Shown here in pieces: positions 10,936 through 21,020 of a DNA stretch of 44,474 nucleotides (positions are counted from its first letter, which is position 1; each line of letters begins with the position of its first letter). The notes under the pieces were generated by a model. The model worked only from the letters and a program-made list of their open reading frames with translations. It was not told where the DNA came from and did no database searches. This DNA comes from Mastigamoeba balamuthi (lineage: Eukaryota > Evosea > Mastigamoebida > Mastigamoebidae), in NCBI GenBank assembly GCA_902651635.1, contig CACRSC010000016.1, forward strand, positions 374,703 to 419,176, in the 5' to 3' direction. The position numbers were made by a program, and so were the translations under genes.

Positions 10936-12794
10936 TCAGTGGGCCACGGAGCAGAGCTTGTACGAGCACCCGGGCACCGCAGCGATGGCGGGCTGCAGGC
11001 GCACGCCGCGGGGCACCGTGGCGCTCCACGAGGCGGCGCCGACGGAGCAGACGAGGATGCCGATGTCGCAGTCGAGGCGGAACGAGAGCCGCGCCCTGCC
11101 CTGCCACGCCGGCAGCCCCGAGTCGAACTCGGTGGCGTCGTTGCGGAACCTGCCGTTGGCCACGATGCCCCACGCGTCGGCCGTGTCCCCGATCGTCGCC
11201 CGCGAGCGGTCCGCGCCCTCGGCGACGACCCCGCAGGCCGCGGGCCCCGCGAAGTAGTCGTACTCGACGGCCCACTCGATGCTCCCGCGGTCAAACGCCC
11301 TGTCCGCGATGACGATGCACGCCAGCGGCGACTGCGTCGCGAAGACCCTCGTGCCCTCGATCCGCACGTACGAGGCGTCCGTCAGCCACCCGAACGGCGG
11401 CTGCGCGTGCGGCTTGGGCGACCCCAGGGCCTGCGTGCGCTGCTGCTGCTGCTGGTGCGCAGGGGGCCCGGGAGGGGCCGAGGGCGTGGCGCTCATGGCC
11501 GCGGTCACCGCGCGGCAGAGCGCGGGCAGGCGGAAGAACTGGGCCTCGACGAGGAGCTCCGCGAGGTCCGAGGGGGCGTAGAACGCGAGGTGCGCGGTGC
11601 CGGTGCGCAGGAAGTCGAGGATGGCGGCAAAGTGGCGCGGGCTGCGGTCGATGAACACCGAGCCGTCGGGCTGGCGGTTCACGGGGACGACGCCCGCGAA
11701 CAGGCTGCGGCAGACACGCTGCTGGTGAGACCGAGAGGACCAGAGGGCACAGAGGGAAGAGAGGACAGAATGTATGCAAAGAAGCCACCCCAGTTGTGCG
11801 CTGTCATCAGGCATGCTGTATGTGCCTGGGTGGGCAGCCACTGAACACTACAGTGCTCGACGTAAGACTCGGAGCGCAGAAGATCATACATCATCGCAGA
11901 GAGACACGCAGTAGACGGTGGAAAAGCAATTGCGCAGTAAATACAGCACAGCCGGAAAAGCATGGCAGCACAGCAGACCATACGCAAAGCAAGCCAACAC
12001 AGCACAAGCGGAAAACAGCAGGGGCATAGCAGTTGCACAACCGTCTGCTGGAAAGTACAGAAAAGCAGCAGTGACAAGTCCAAAAAAAGGAGCAAAAAAA
12101 GGGTGAACAGAGCCCAGAGCGCAACACATCAAGCACAACCTGCAGGGCTAAAAGGCGCCTGGCAGAGCCCACTCAATGCGGACTGCAAACAAACTCGAAT
12201 TGAATGAGGCAGGGGAGCAGAGAGCACAGCAAGGCAGTCCACACACCAGAGCAACAGCACCAAGCCAACAGTTGCAGTGCTCGAGGCACCAGGAACCCAG
12301 CCCACACAGGTGTTCGGCCCAACAACGGGCCACAAGCTAAACAACAACCCCCAACACAACACAAAACAACACAACACAACACAACACAACTTCACAACAC
12401 AACACAACACAAAACAACACAACACAACACAACTTCACAACACAACACAACAACTACACAACAGAACAAAACAAAACAAAGAGCGGCGCAGAGCAGTTGC
12501 GGGAGAGCGGCCGGCGGCGGCAGCGGGGGGGTGAGCGCACGCGGTGAAGAGGGAGTTGGGGTCGGAGCAGAGGGTGGCGGTGGAGGTGACGAAGCGAGCG
12601 CCGCCGATGTCGAGGAGGACGCGGGTGTCGGCCTGCCGCGCCACGCTGCCCAGCTTCTGCCGCATCTCCGCTGCCTCCCGCCCCTCCCGCTCCACCCGCT
12701 CCATCTCCGCCTCCAGCGCTGCGCTCAGCCGCGCGAACAGCGCACGCGGCGTCTCCGCCTGCCCGCCCCCGCTCGTGCTGCTGCTCGCTTCCAT
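10936..12794 (-). CDS. T1/BTB (KCTD-like) protein with SPRY-like C-terminal domain
   Basis: Exon 1 (12541-12794) encodes a Ser/Gly-rich start, a charged coiled helix (LEAEMERVEREGREAAEMRQ) and the first half of a tetramerisation domain (VLLDIGGARFVTSTATLCSD). Exon 2 (10936-11704) completes it. The joint gives DPNSLFTA then LFAGVVPVNRQPDGSVFIDR and HFAAILDFLRTG, which aligns residue for residue with KCTD/Kv T1 domains. A Pro/Gln linker follows, then about 150 residues resembling SPRY/B30.2 (IEWAVEYDYFAGPAACGVV, WGIVANGRF, LDCDIGILVCSV). Such proteins are usually oligomeric adaptors, for example for Cul3 ligases. The 836-bp intron is very long for this genome. An in-frame ATG at 12851 is an alternative start. 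Confidence 0.75.
12341..12480. repeat. (ACAAC)n microsatellite within an intron
   Basis: A nearly pure pentanucleotide array (ACACAAC/AAACAAC variants) occupies the donor-proximal part of the long intron of the T1/SPRY-like gene. Apparent Gln/Asn/Thr-rich frames through it are artefacts. Confidence 0.9.
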
Positions 12795-13356
12795 TTGAGT
12801 GTGTACAATAAAATCTGTGGCAGAATCTTCCTTATCTTCCAAATCTATCATATCTAAACTGTGAAGATACGCTGATTTCGCGGTTGTGTTTCCGGTTAAC
12901 CGGAATCCCGCGTGGTCATAGATCGTCTCGGTTGGTTGTGCAGCGGAGATCCCAAGGGAAGTGCAGAGCCAAAAAAACTATATGGCGCGCTGGAGACCTC
13001 CAGAACATGGTGACGAATCAAGTTCTGTTCCCGATTACTGGTCTTGGAAGTGCGACGATGTGCTCCGTGGAACCGATTGCAATGCGAGTTCAGCATTCCC
13101 TGCCGTAACCCATAATCGTCCGGTATGGACAGGCGATTGTGGGGATGAGGTTGATTCCATTCTGAATGGGGCGTGTTCTGCTGCTTTAGGGTCCGATTGA
13201 ATTCGGTGTCTGCGAAAGTTCATTTCTCATTCCACGCCACCGTCCAATTGTGCCAGTCATTACAGCCCAGTTAATCTGGTAAAGCGAGTTTGCGTTTCTG
13301 AATAATATCTTCTTCTGGGGGCGAATCTATCTTAGTGCGCACACCGTTTTTCTGAG
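12795..13356. other. Intergenic region between divergent genes
   Basis: This is shared upstream DNA of the T1/SPRY-like gene and the THH1/TOM1/TOM3-like gene. It is less GC-rich than the flanking exons. I see no supported exon or RNA gene. Confidence 0.4.
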
Positions 13357-14761
13357 ATGGATCCGTCAGGGGAGTCGTCCGAGCCGGCGTGGTGGTCGCC
13401 CTCGGTGACATCTGCCAACATCGTCATGGCCTCTGTCGAGTCGCTGGTGCTGGCGGTCGCTCTGGTGCAGCTCTTGCGCATCACCCGCCGCGCCTCGCTG
13501 CTGCACCGCCAGTTCACCGCCAAAAAGGTGTGGGCACGCGCCCCCGCGGCCCCCGCGGCCCCCGGCCCCTTTCGGTTTCTGATCCCCGCGGCCCCCTCGA
13601 GGTCTTCCACGTGCTGCTCGCTGCCGTGATGCTCCGTGCGCCCCGCTGCGCCCCCGGGACCGAATCAGTGCCGCTGACTTGGTTTTTTTCCTGCTGCGCT
13701 TCTGTGCTTCTGCCTGCGCGTCTCCCGCGCAGTGAGGATCAGCTGGACGGTTTTCTTCTGCGTGTCGCCGTGCTTCACCAAGGGCGGGGGCGTGCCCAAC
13801 TGGTGCTCCGTGCTGGACTACCTCTGGGAGGACGTCGCCAGCACCGCGTTCTTCTTCTGCTACCTGACGACGATGCTCTTCTGGGCAGAGTTCGTCCACG
13901 TGCTCAAGACGCGCAGCGAGGGCGACTTCAACCGCATCGTCGTCCTGCCGCTCGTCATCGCGGGCGCCCTGGCCCTCGGCGCCACGTGCTTCTACGTCGT
14001 CCTCGTGCTGGTGTGGGCCGGGAACAACCAAAGTGAGACATCCCCCTCTTTTCGGGCATCTTCAAGGGGTTTCTACCGCTTTTCCCGCCCAGATTCGTCG
14101 TTTTCCGCGCTTCTGCGCACATCTGGTGGCCTTGTGGGACGAGGACCTGCATCGCCACCCTTTGCGGACGCCGTTTATGCCCGCTTTTCGCCTCGCATTT
14201 TGTGCTTTGCTTACCGACTTTGTTCTGACTTGGTTCTCCGCCCCGCCCCGTCCCCTCGCACGCGCGCAGGCCGGCAGTGGCGGCTGGGGCAGGTGACGAT
14301 ACTGTTCTTCAGCGCCATGTACGTGGTGACGGGGGTGTCGCTGGCGTGGTTCGGGGTGCAGGTGACGGTGCACGTGCACTCGCACCGGCAGCCGCTGCGC
14401 ACGTCGCTGCGCATCCTCGTCGTCGCGCTGACGTGCAGCATCCTGCTGCTCGCGCGCTCCGTCTGGAACATCTCCAACGTCGTCTGGGGCACCACGCGCG
14501 GCAGCAACGACTGGGCCGCCTGGAAGCTCTGCGTCTACGACTCGCTGTTCGAGATCACTCCGTCCTGTGCGCACACGGGCCGTGCGTTGTGCCGTTGTAC
14601 TGACGCCAGTCCCAGGCCTGATGCTGGCGCTCATGTGGCCGCTGCCGTCGGTGCCCAAGTACGTGGCGGTGCCCACAAACTCGACGTACGGGGCAGCGGT
14701 GCCGAGCTCGCCCAGGGACAGCCCCAGGTCGCCACTGCTGGCGAGGCAGTTCTCTCCCTGA
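13357..14761 (+). CDS. Multi-pass membrane protein, THH1/TOM1/TOM3-like
   Basis: The gene starts at ATG 13357 (MDPSGESSEPAWWSPSVT). Successive exons encode hydrophobic helices: ANIVMASVESLVLAVALVQL; a short exon VFHVLLAAVML; TVFFCVSPCF then STAFFFCYLTTMLFWAEF; VVLPLVIAGALALGATCFYV; VTILFFSAMYVVTGVSLAWF; and LRILVVALTCSILLLARSVW. The last exon joins as EITPSC|LMLALMWPLP and ends at 14761. Around seven helices with this order and the LFWAEFVHV motif resemble the THH1/TOM1/TOM3 domain, a GPCR-like family of vacuolar or endolysosomal membranes. Introns lie near 13529-13600, 13635-13730, 14031-14270 and 14572-14624. The family call is by pattern and is moderately sure; the topology is clear. Confidence 0.65.
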
Positions 14762-15480
14762 CGTGCAGCAGCAGGCAGGGCAAGAGGAGAGAGAAGAGCA
14801 TTGCTGTACAATTCACCCCCGATAACAGCTTGGCAAGGCACGCCAGAGCAGCAGCATCCGAGCAAACGAGCAACACAACAGCAACAACGACGGCGCGTGT
14901 GTTCCCCATGGCGGCGGTCCCACGTGTTTTTATTCGTTGGCTAGGCTGGTCTGTTTTGGGGATTCTCAGTCATTCATTCAGCCGTTGATCCAGTGGACTG
15001 TGTGCCTAAGACACGGCAGAAAGCCAAACCTGACGCTGTCCGGGAACCGCGGTTCCTCCAGGGAGGTTTCTCCCTGCTTTTGGGGTTCGAGACACCAAAC
15101 AGCCGTGTTCAGTTGTTTCGCCCGTGGCCTCTCTCACCATGCCATCCTGCAACCCCTGTGACCTCGGCTCGCTGTCGCTCTACTGGCACGAGCTCCCGCT
15201 GCTGGGCCACGCAGCCCTGCGCCCTTGCCCGCCTGACACCCCTGCATGCTCGTGGGCTTGTCCTCGACATCCCATGCGGCTCTGACGGTCGCCCTCACCC
15301 TCGTCTGTGCTGGCTGTCCAGTCACTCGTGTTGAGCAGCAGTGTTGCCTCGGCACTGGTGCAGCAGCCCCCAGGGCACCGCAAAGATGACGGGGGCGGGG
15401 CAGCTCCTCTGGTTACACAGTGATGGCCATGGTGTTGACATCAATGATGGGGTCCGTGACTGAGCCAATGGTGGTGCCAA
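14762..15480. other. Intergenic region, no gene seen
   Basis: A short Cys/Pro-rich frame at 15139-15290 has no recognisable motif. The region ends where satellite sequence begins at about 15485. Confidence 0.4.
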
Positions 15481-15484
15481 CTAG

Positions 15485-15830
15485 GACGAGCAATGTAGTG
15501 GTGCATAGCAGACCCTGCCACAGCAGTGTGTAGCAGTATGAATGAACTACACAGCATAGCAGAGGATCTGCTACATGCCACTACATACCTCCACTACACA
15601 CCACTACAAATGATGCTGCTATGTTCTACACATCAAGCACTGTAGCAGCACGTAGCAGCATCATGTGTAGCAGTGCATAGCAGCATCATGCATAGTGGTG
15701 CATAGTGGACTCTCCACTATGCCACATAGTTCTTTCATTGTGCTATGCACTGCTGTGGCAGGGTCTGCTACATGCTGCTACACATAAAGGTGCTATGTGC
15801 TGCAACATAAATGAGCAGCCCACCTACCCA
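15485..15830. repeat. Short-period satellite, outer tract of right arm
   Basis: This is the same TAGCAG/CTGCTA/TGCATAG family as at 410-930, here with many CACTACA and CATGTAGCAG variants. It is separated from the next satellite tract by about 200 bp of unique sequence (15840-16040). Confidence 0.8.
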
Positions 15831-16034
15831 CTGCAATCCCCCTACACCCTCTTTCATACTTAAATCAATTGATTAACAACAATTGTTAACTGTTATCAAA
15901 AGGGCAGGCAGGTCATGTTATTGCTTTTGAGGGAGAGGAGCCCAGGGCAGCAGAAAACGTTTGAGTGAGAAGAGTAGGAAGAGAGATCACTGAGGACCAG
16001 CAGGTGTCTGAGAAGAGAATGGGTGGACCTGATT

Positions 16035-17015
16035 ACATTGAGCACGTTTATATGCTGTAGCAGATCCAGTTCCACTATGCAGTGCTATGCATGCTCTGCT
16101 ACATAGTGTAGCAGAAGTGAACTGCAGCAGTAGTGTGTAGCAGCACCTGTGAAGCTGTGCATAGTGGAACTGAATCCACTACACAGCATAGTGAAGCCTA
16201 TGTAGCAATGCATAGTGGAGGTACCTGTGCTATGCACTGCCACTCAGGGTCTGCTACACAGCATAGCAGAGGTACCTCCGCTATGCATTACTACATAAGC
16301 TCAGCAGAGGTACCATCACTACATTGCATAGCAAAAGTACCTTTACTACTCTGTATAGTGGAGGTACTGCCACCTGCTACACATTGCTACATAGGCTCCA
16401 CTATGCAGTGTAATGAAGGTACCTCCACTACATGACGTAGTGAAGATAGGTGTAGTGGCATGTAGCAATGGGTGGGTCTGCTACACTGTGTAGTGGAGCC
16501 TATGTAGCAATGTGTAGCAGAGGGTGATCTGCTACACAGTGCAGCAAAGGTATGTGTAGCAGTGCATAGTGGAAGTAATTGCATAGCTAAGTGTAGTGGA
16601 AGCCTAAGTAGGTGAGCAGTCTAGATTTAGCCAGCTGGCTGATTTGCACTTGACATCATTTGTGCACTGAGACAGCAATGCAGAAGGGATTGAGTGGAGC
16701 AGGCAATGCTGCAGGAACAGAAGAGCAAGGCCAGGCGAAACACATAGCTGCAGTTCAAGTACAAGAGAGGAAGGACGGGAGGACAAACCATATCACTGCA
16801 GAACATGTGACAGGTACTACTTCATGCAGTGTAACCTGCAGAGAGCTGGCCACATGGGTGGTCGCCACTGCCCCAAGAAGTGGAATGGAACATCTGGAAG
16901 ATGGTCTTCTCTATTGGTGACTGACAGGGCTGCTGCGTGGAGCCAGGCCAAAGCAGCAGAGAACAAATGCCAGTATGTTGTGGGCAGCTCCAGCACAGGT
17001 TTGTACATATTAAAA
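16035..17015 (+). repeat. Right arm of the ~1 kb inverted repeat
   Basis: This is the inverted counterpart of 1-945: satellite at 16040-16615, then the zinc-finger region at 16640-17015. Identity is high in the finger region and lower in the satellite. The arm is followed directly by further element genes, which indicates what should lie to the left of this window beyond position 1. Confidence 0.8.
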
Positions 17016-17026
17016 GAATCCTATTA
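16780..17026 (+). pseudogene. C2HC zinc-finger exon, right copy
   Basis: The frame YHCRTCDRYYFMQCNLQ...GHMGGRHCPKKW retains all four putative zinc ligands. The N-terminal part that is in frame in the left copy (MHTETVMQKGLSGAGNAAG) sits in another frame here (MCTETAMQKGLSGAGNAAG at 16660). One copy therefore carries an indel near 16740-16790. In exchange, the Trp codon after TDRAAA is intact here and is a stop in the left copy. Confidence 0.5.
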
Positions 17027-17138
17027 GTGAATTTTTAACAGACATAATTATTTGGCAAAATTATCTTAGCATCAAAGAGAGAGTGGAGCAGCTTAAGCCA
17101 ATTGAGACAGTTCACTTCCATAGTGGCAGAAGCAATCA

Positions 17139-18130
17139 ATGGAGGGCATTGTGGTAGACCAAGGAACCAAGCAGAGGAAGAGAGGAGAAGAGGAAGCAGA
17201 GAACCAGGAAAGACAACAGGAGGACGTCTGTGGGGAAGCCTGGTATGCAGAAGGGACAGCAGAGTTAGAGGCAGTGCCAGAGAGCTCATCTGAGGCAGAG
17301 TGGAGTGATACAGGAACAGACGGCATAGCACTGCAGAAGAAGAAGCTGGAGCTCGTAGCATAGGTGAGCTCAGAGGAGCCTAAGTACAGCTGTGTTAAAG
17401 CACCTCAGACAGCACTTCAGATACTCAGGGAGTACCAGGCAAGAAGAGCAGAGCTGCAGGAAGCAGAGAGCAGCATTAAGACGAGGTACAAGGAGGCTAT
17501 AGAGCATCCAGGGTCTGGAGACTACCTGGAACCAGTGCTTAAGACAGTTCAGAGGCCTCTGGAAGCCCTGCCTCTGATGACTGATGCCCAGATCGACCTG
17601 GTGGTTGCCTTCATCAATGGAAGGAAGTGAGCCTCAGCCACAGTCTCTAGCTACATCAAGCAGAAGTGCACTGGAGTAATACCCCAGGTGGGACCAGCAG
17701 TGGGAAAGGAGCTGCACAGCAAGCATGTCCTTCATAGCATCATTGGCTGGCTGCATATTGTGCTGAACATTGCGTTCATAACACAGACAATTATTGGAGT
17801 CAGAGCCGCAGAGGAGGAAGAAGATGCAAAGGCAGATGTAGTGAATGAGTAGTTCTTCAGTGTTGGGTTTCAGGAAGTGTGTACCAGAGCCAAAACACTG
17901 CACAAATCCCTGGGGTGAGAAGAAGAGCCAGTTCTTCTTCAGTGCAAGAACGTCTGTGAAAACAGGCCATGCACGGACTGCCTGAGCAGTTGTAAGGACT
18001 TCTCTGACCTAAAGCTGACTGGGTGGATGCCAGGAGATGTAGTGCACTCCCAAAGGGCAATAGAGAGGGCAGCAAATTCACATACTGTGGTGGCTGGCTG
18101 CACATGCTGCACTGGAGGAAGTGGCCTCTG
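17139..18130 (+). pseudogene. Outer-element reading frame with in-frame stops
   Basis: One frame can be followed for nearly 1 kb without a frameshift but with stops at about 17361 (TAG), 17628 (TGA), 17850 (TAG) and 17913 (TGA). It encodes an acidic, Gln/Glu-rich start, a coiled-coil-like part (ILREYQARRAELQEAESSI), a hydrophobic helix (HSIIGWLHIVLNIAFITQTI) and a Cys-rich stretch (CKNVCENRPCTDCLSSC). I do not recognise the protein. The stops suggest decay, though some could be removed by introns. Confidence 0.4.
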
Positions 18131-18883
18131 ACCATGACAGCTATCATCAACCCCACGTCTTCTACATAGAGGACCCGTTTCTCTGTCAGCAAAGAGAGCC
18201 GATACATAAACTGCCATGGGACATAAAGCCAGTCCTTGCAGCTTTGATGCAGAGCAGCAGTGTCCTGGATGAGACAGGAAAAAGAATTCTGGGAAACAGG
18301 ATTGTGTGCCTCAGGAAGGAGCTCAGAAGCAGGCCCCCAGACCAGTCACGGTCTTCGAGTCATGGAGGTGCTATGAGTACTTCAATTGCACTGCTGTGGC
18401 ACAGATTCTGTTGTGGGAACTGGTCTTGGATGAGTGGCTGAAGTACATGCGCCTCACGAGGACAGTGCACTCACTTCTGACCAGTGGGACTGTCTCGGTC
18501 AAGTGGTGGAAGCTGCTGCTGAATGATATGGGAAGGCAACAGCTATGAAGTACTGGATGGCAGCCAACACCATTGTCTCAGAGCCCAAGAAGGTGACGTG
18601 GTACAAGTGCCTGTACTACAACCTGCCCCTTGTGGAAGAAGCAATTTCTGTTAGGCTTCTCACATTTGAAGACAAGAAATGGTCCGGGGATCATGAGCTA
18701 CTGTTGAAGGACGTCTTCGAATTCGGGGAGATCAGGTCTGTTCAGTTCTCACAGGAAAGGCAGACTGGCTCTGTCAGTGTACTGGTACTCAAAGTACCTG
18801 CAAGGACTCGTCTGGAAGAGCCATTTCACATCAAGTACCGGAGTTACACTGAAGTTGCATGGAGGTTCTCCAGCATTCATTGA
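18121..18883 (+). pseudogene. Decayed coding region of the outer element
   Basis: Protein-like sequence continues but hops frames: frame 1 at 18121-18310 (DSYHQPHVFYIEDPFLCQQ), frame 0 at 18306-18548 (CYEYFNCTAVAQILLWELVL) and frame 2 at 18545-18883 (TWYKCLYYNLPLVEEAISVR). The frames do not overlap in a way that simple introns explain, so I read this as one gene with two or more indels. It matches no family I know. Confidence 0.35.
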
Positions 18884-19212
18884 GTTGCTTGGAAGACTGT
18901 TCCTTTTATGTCTGGTAGCAGTGCCAAGCTGCAGAGTGGAACTTTCTATGTTGTCCCAAATCGTCATATACAGAAGTGATGCCCACAACAGAGGGGAAAA
19001 CTGGTTTCTGAATATCGTTTCTATTTTTTCTTCTTGCTGGGGTTTGGGGGTACAAAAGTGCTGTTGTGTAGCAGTGTGTAGCGGACCTTCCACTGCATGC
19101 TGTTACACAGATACCCTTTCATCATTTTTATGACTTTACTGTTACTTTTCGTTTGTATGCCGCCAGCATATAGAAAAAGACACTGGCATAACCAATCTAA
19201 CTCGCATTTCAG

Positions 19213-20651
19213 CCCACTGCTGCAGCAGTGCAGGCAGGCAACAACGCCAGAGGCACACAAGCAGTATGACAATGCTGTTGTGCAGGCCTCCATCGACGCC
19301 ATCTCCACCCTGACCAGGAACAGGGTCATTCTGACCACGGACAAGGCAGTCCAGGCAAGGACTGACTGCCTGGAGGTGATGTACTTCACCACACTGTTCT
19401 GGGACCCAACGGAGAACACCGTACAGAATGCAACGATGACACTTACTGCTGTTGCAGCTGAGGTGCATTGCCTCAGCTGCCTCAGTGCGAGGGGGCGTGC
19501 CATGGATAGCCCAAAAGCCATGCTGAATGCTGTGAGGAGCATCAAGGACAAGATCAAGGGAGCAAAGCAGGCCAGCAAGGAAACGTCCTCTGCATCTGCA
19601 GACAAGGCCGAGAGCTCCAGCTCCGAGTCCATTGGCGAGCTGCAGGGCAAGAAGGTGGTGGTGTGCAACAGGGACGATGACCAGGAGAAGCACAAGAAGA
19701 AGACAACGACATGCAAGAGGACAAGGGAGGAAAGCAACGAGGAGTACGTGGCTCCAGCTGCACCAGTTGCACCACATCTCTTCTTCCTCGTTCGCCTTTG
19801 AAAATCCAGCGGTGTCTGGCACCAGCCCCAGCAGCAGCAGCACCAGCAGCAGCAGCACCAGCAGCAGCACCAGCATACTGCGAGATGCTTAGGGCCCCTG
19901 GTGCTCCAGCAAAGCACCCGTGGTGGTCTCAGCAGCCCACAGAGGCCTGGGACATCAACAACATTGACACCATGAGTCTGCTCGCACAGCCCTGCACCAG
20001 GCCGTGAGCAATTCTGTAAATCAAATTCCCTCCCCTTTATTCACTCACACACATTTTATATGCCAGCAGCTTATAATTATATGCTGGCAGCACATAGCAT
20101 ATGCCAGTGACATATAAATAATAGACACAACCTGCACTAATCGTTGTATACCACAGAAAGAGAAAGAGGAGGCTCTGCAGGCAGCACTACAGTCAATACA
20201 GTCCCTCAGCGCACGTACAAAGGACCTGATAGCACTGAATCAGAAATCTCAGGACAAGGTGAAGAGGCTGAGTGCCAAAATCGCCTCTGCTGCTGGACCA
20301 GGTCTCCTCGTTCCAGCACAGCAGCAGGACCAGATCATCAAGTGCTTGGAGGCTGCCAGGGCCAAGTTGAAGGAGAAAATCACCACGTACAAGAAGGAGC
20401 AGGTCAGGGTGACCAATGAGCTGCACGAGCAGTACATGCTTGTTGCAATGTTGAAGAGCCAGAACGAGGGGCTCAAGGAGCAGCTGGAGCTCCTCAAGTC
20501 CGAGCATGCCAATTGGAGGGAGTACGAGTCCCTTAAGGGCACCAGCACCACTCCCTCCAAGCACAAAGTGCCCACCTCTCACCCTGCTCACCCTGCATCT
20601 GGGTCTGCCGATGGTGCAGACACTCCCACGTGCCGCCAGCATATAAAGTGA
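19213..20651 (+). CDS. Coiled-coil protein of the outer element
   Basis: At least three exons are likely. About 19213-19800 follows an acceptor (CGCATTTCAG) and encodes helical sequence (HKQYDNAVVQASIDAISTLT) and a Lys/Glu-rich tail. About 19810-20007 is Ala/Pro-rich and ends at a donor (GTGAGC). About 20155-20651 follows CCACAG. The last exon is a strong coiled coil (IIKCLEAARAKLKEKITTYK...LKEQLELLKSEHANWREYES). Exact junctions are uncertain because simple joins do not all keep frame. No catalytic motif is visible. It lies directly before transposon A and could be a structural or DNA-packing protein of the outer element; the function is unknown. Confidence 0.45.
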
Positions 20652-20691
20652 GAGATGGCAGAGAGAGAGAGTGAGTGATGTGCATTAATGC

Positions 20692-20730
20692 ATATGTCTT
20701 TACAGCCAAACGTACCATTTTACCAGTTTC
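20692..20730 (+). repeat. Terminal inverted repeat, left end of A
   Basis: Begins ATATGTCTTTACAGCC and ends CCAGTTTC. The same 39 bp recurs at five other element ends in this window. Confidence 0.85.
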
Positions 20731-20751
20731 GCAAAAATGCTCAGATGACTA

Positions 20752-20850
20752 GAAAGTCAGAATAATCTGACTTTGTTTTTTCACTAAAAGTCCATAAGTC
20801 AGTTTTTTCTGACTTTATGTTTTTCATTTTTCCACAAAGTCAGAAATGAT
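20752..20850. repeat. Subterminal AGTCAG/CTGACT palindromes of A
   Basis: AAGTCAG and CTGACTTT alternate here, forming at least two short hairpins just inside the left end of A. Element B and element C have a different palindrome at the same position. Confidence 0.6.
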
Positions 20851-21020
20851 ACCAAAATATGTCTTTTTTGTATAATATTACAGAGAAAAAAGAGTATAAC
20901 AACAGAAATGGTACTTTATAGTTAGAGAAATACAAAACACTATGTGAGAAGGCATAAATGTTTGATTGATTTCAAAGCTCATGTAAAGGTCTGAGCTTTA
21001 AGGGACAGTGTGTGATCATC

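Noticed and set aside
10780-11844. A 354-codon plus-strand frame over the T1/SPRY-like gene
   Set aside because: Antisense shadow. The minus strand carries the recognisable T1 core and its splice restores it.
12204-12857. Gln/Asn/Thr-rich protein frames
   Set aside because: They are produced by the (ACAAC)n array inside an intron.
15030-15110. A GGTTCGAGA box that resembles a tRNA T-loop
   Set aside because: No matching acceptor stem, D-arm or anticodon arm could be arranged around it.
15485-16615. A CRISPR-like array in the satellite
   Set aside because: There are no regular spacers of constant length, units are degenerate and self-complementary, and the genome is eukaryotic.
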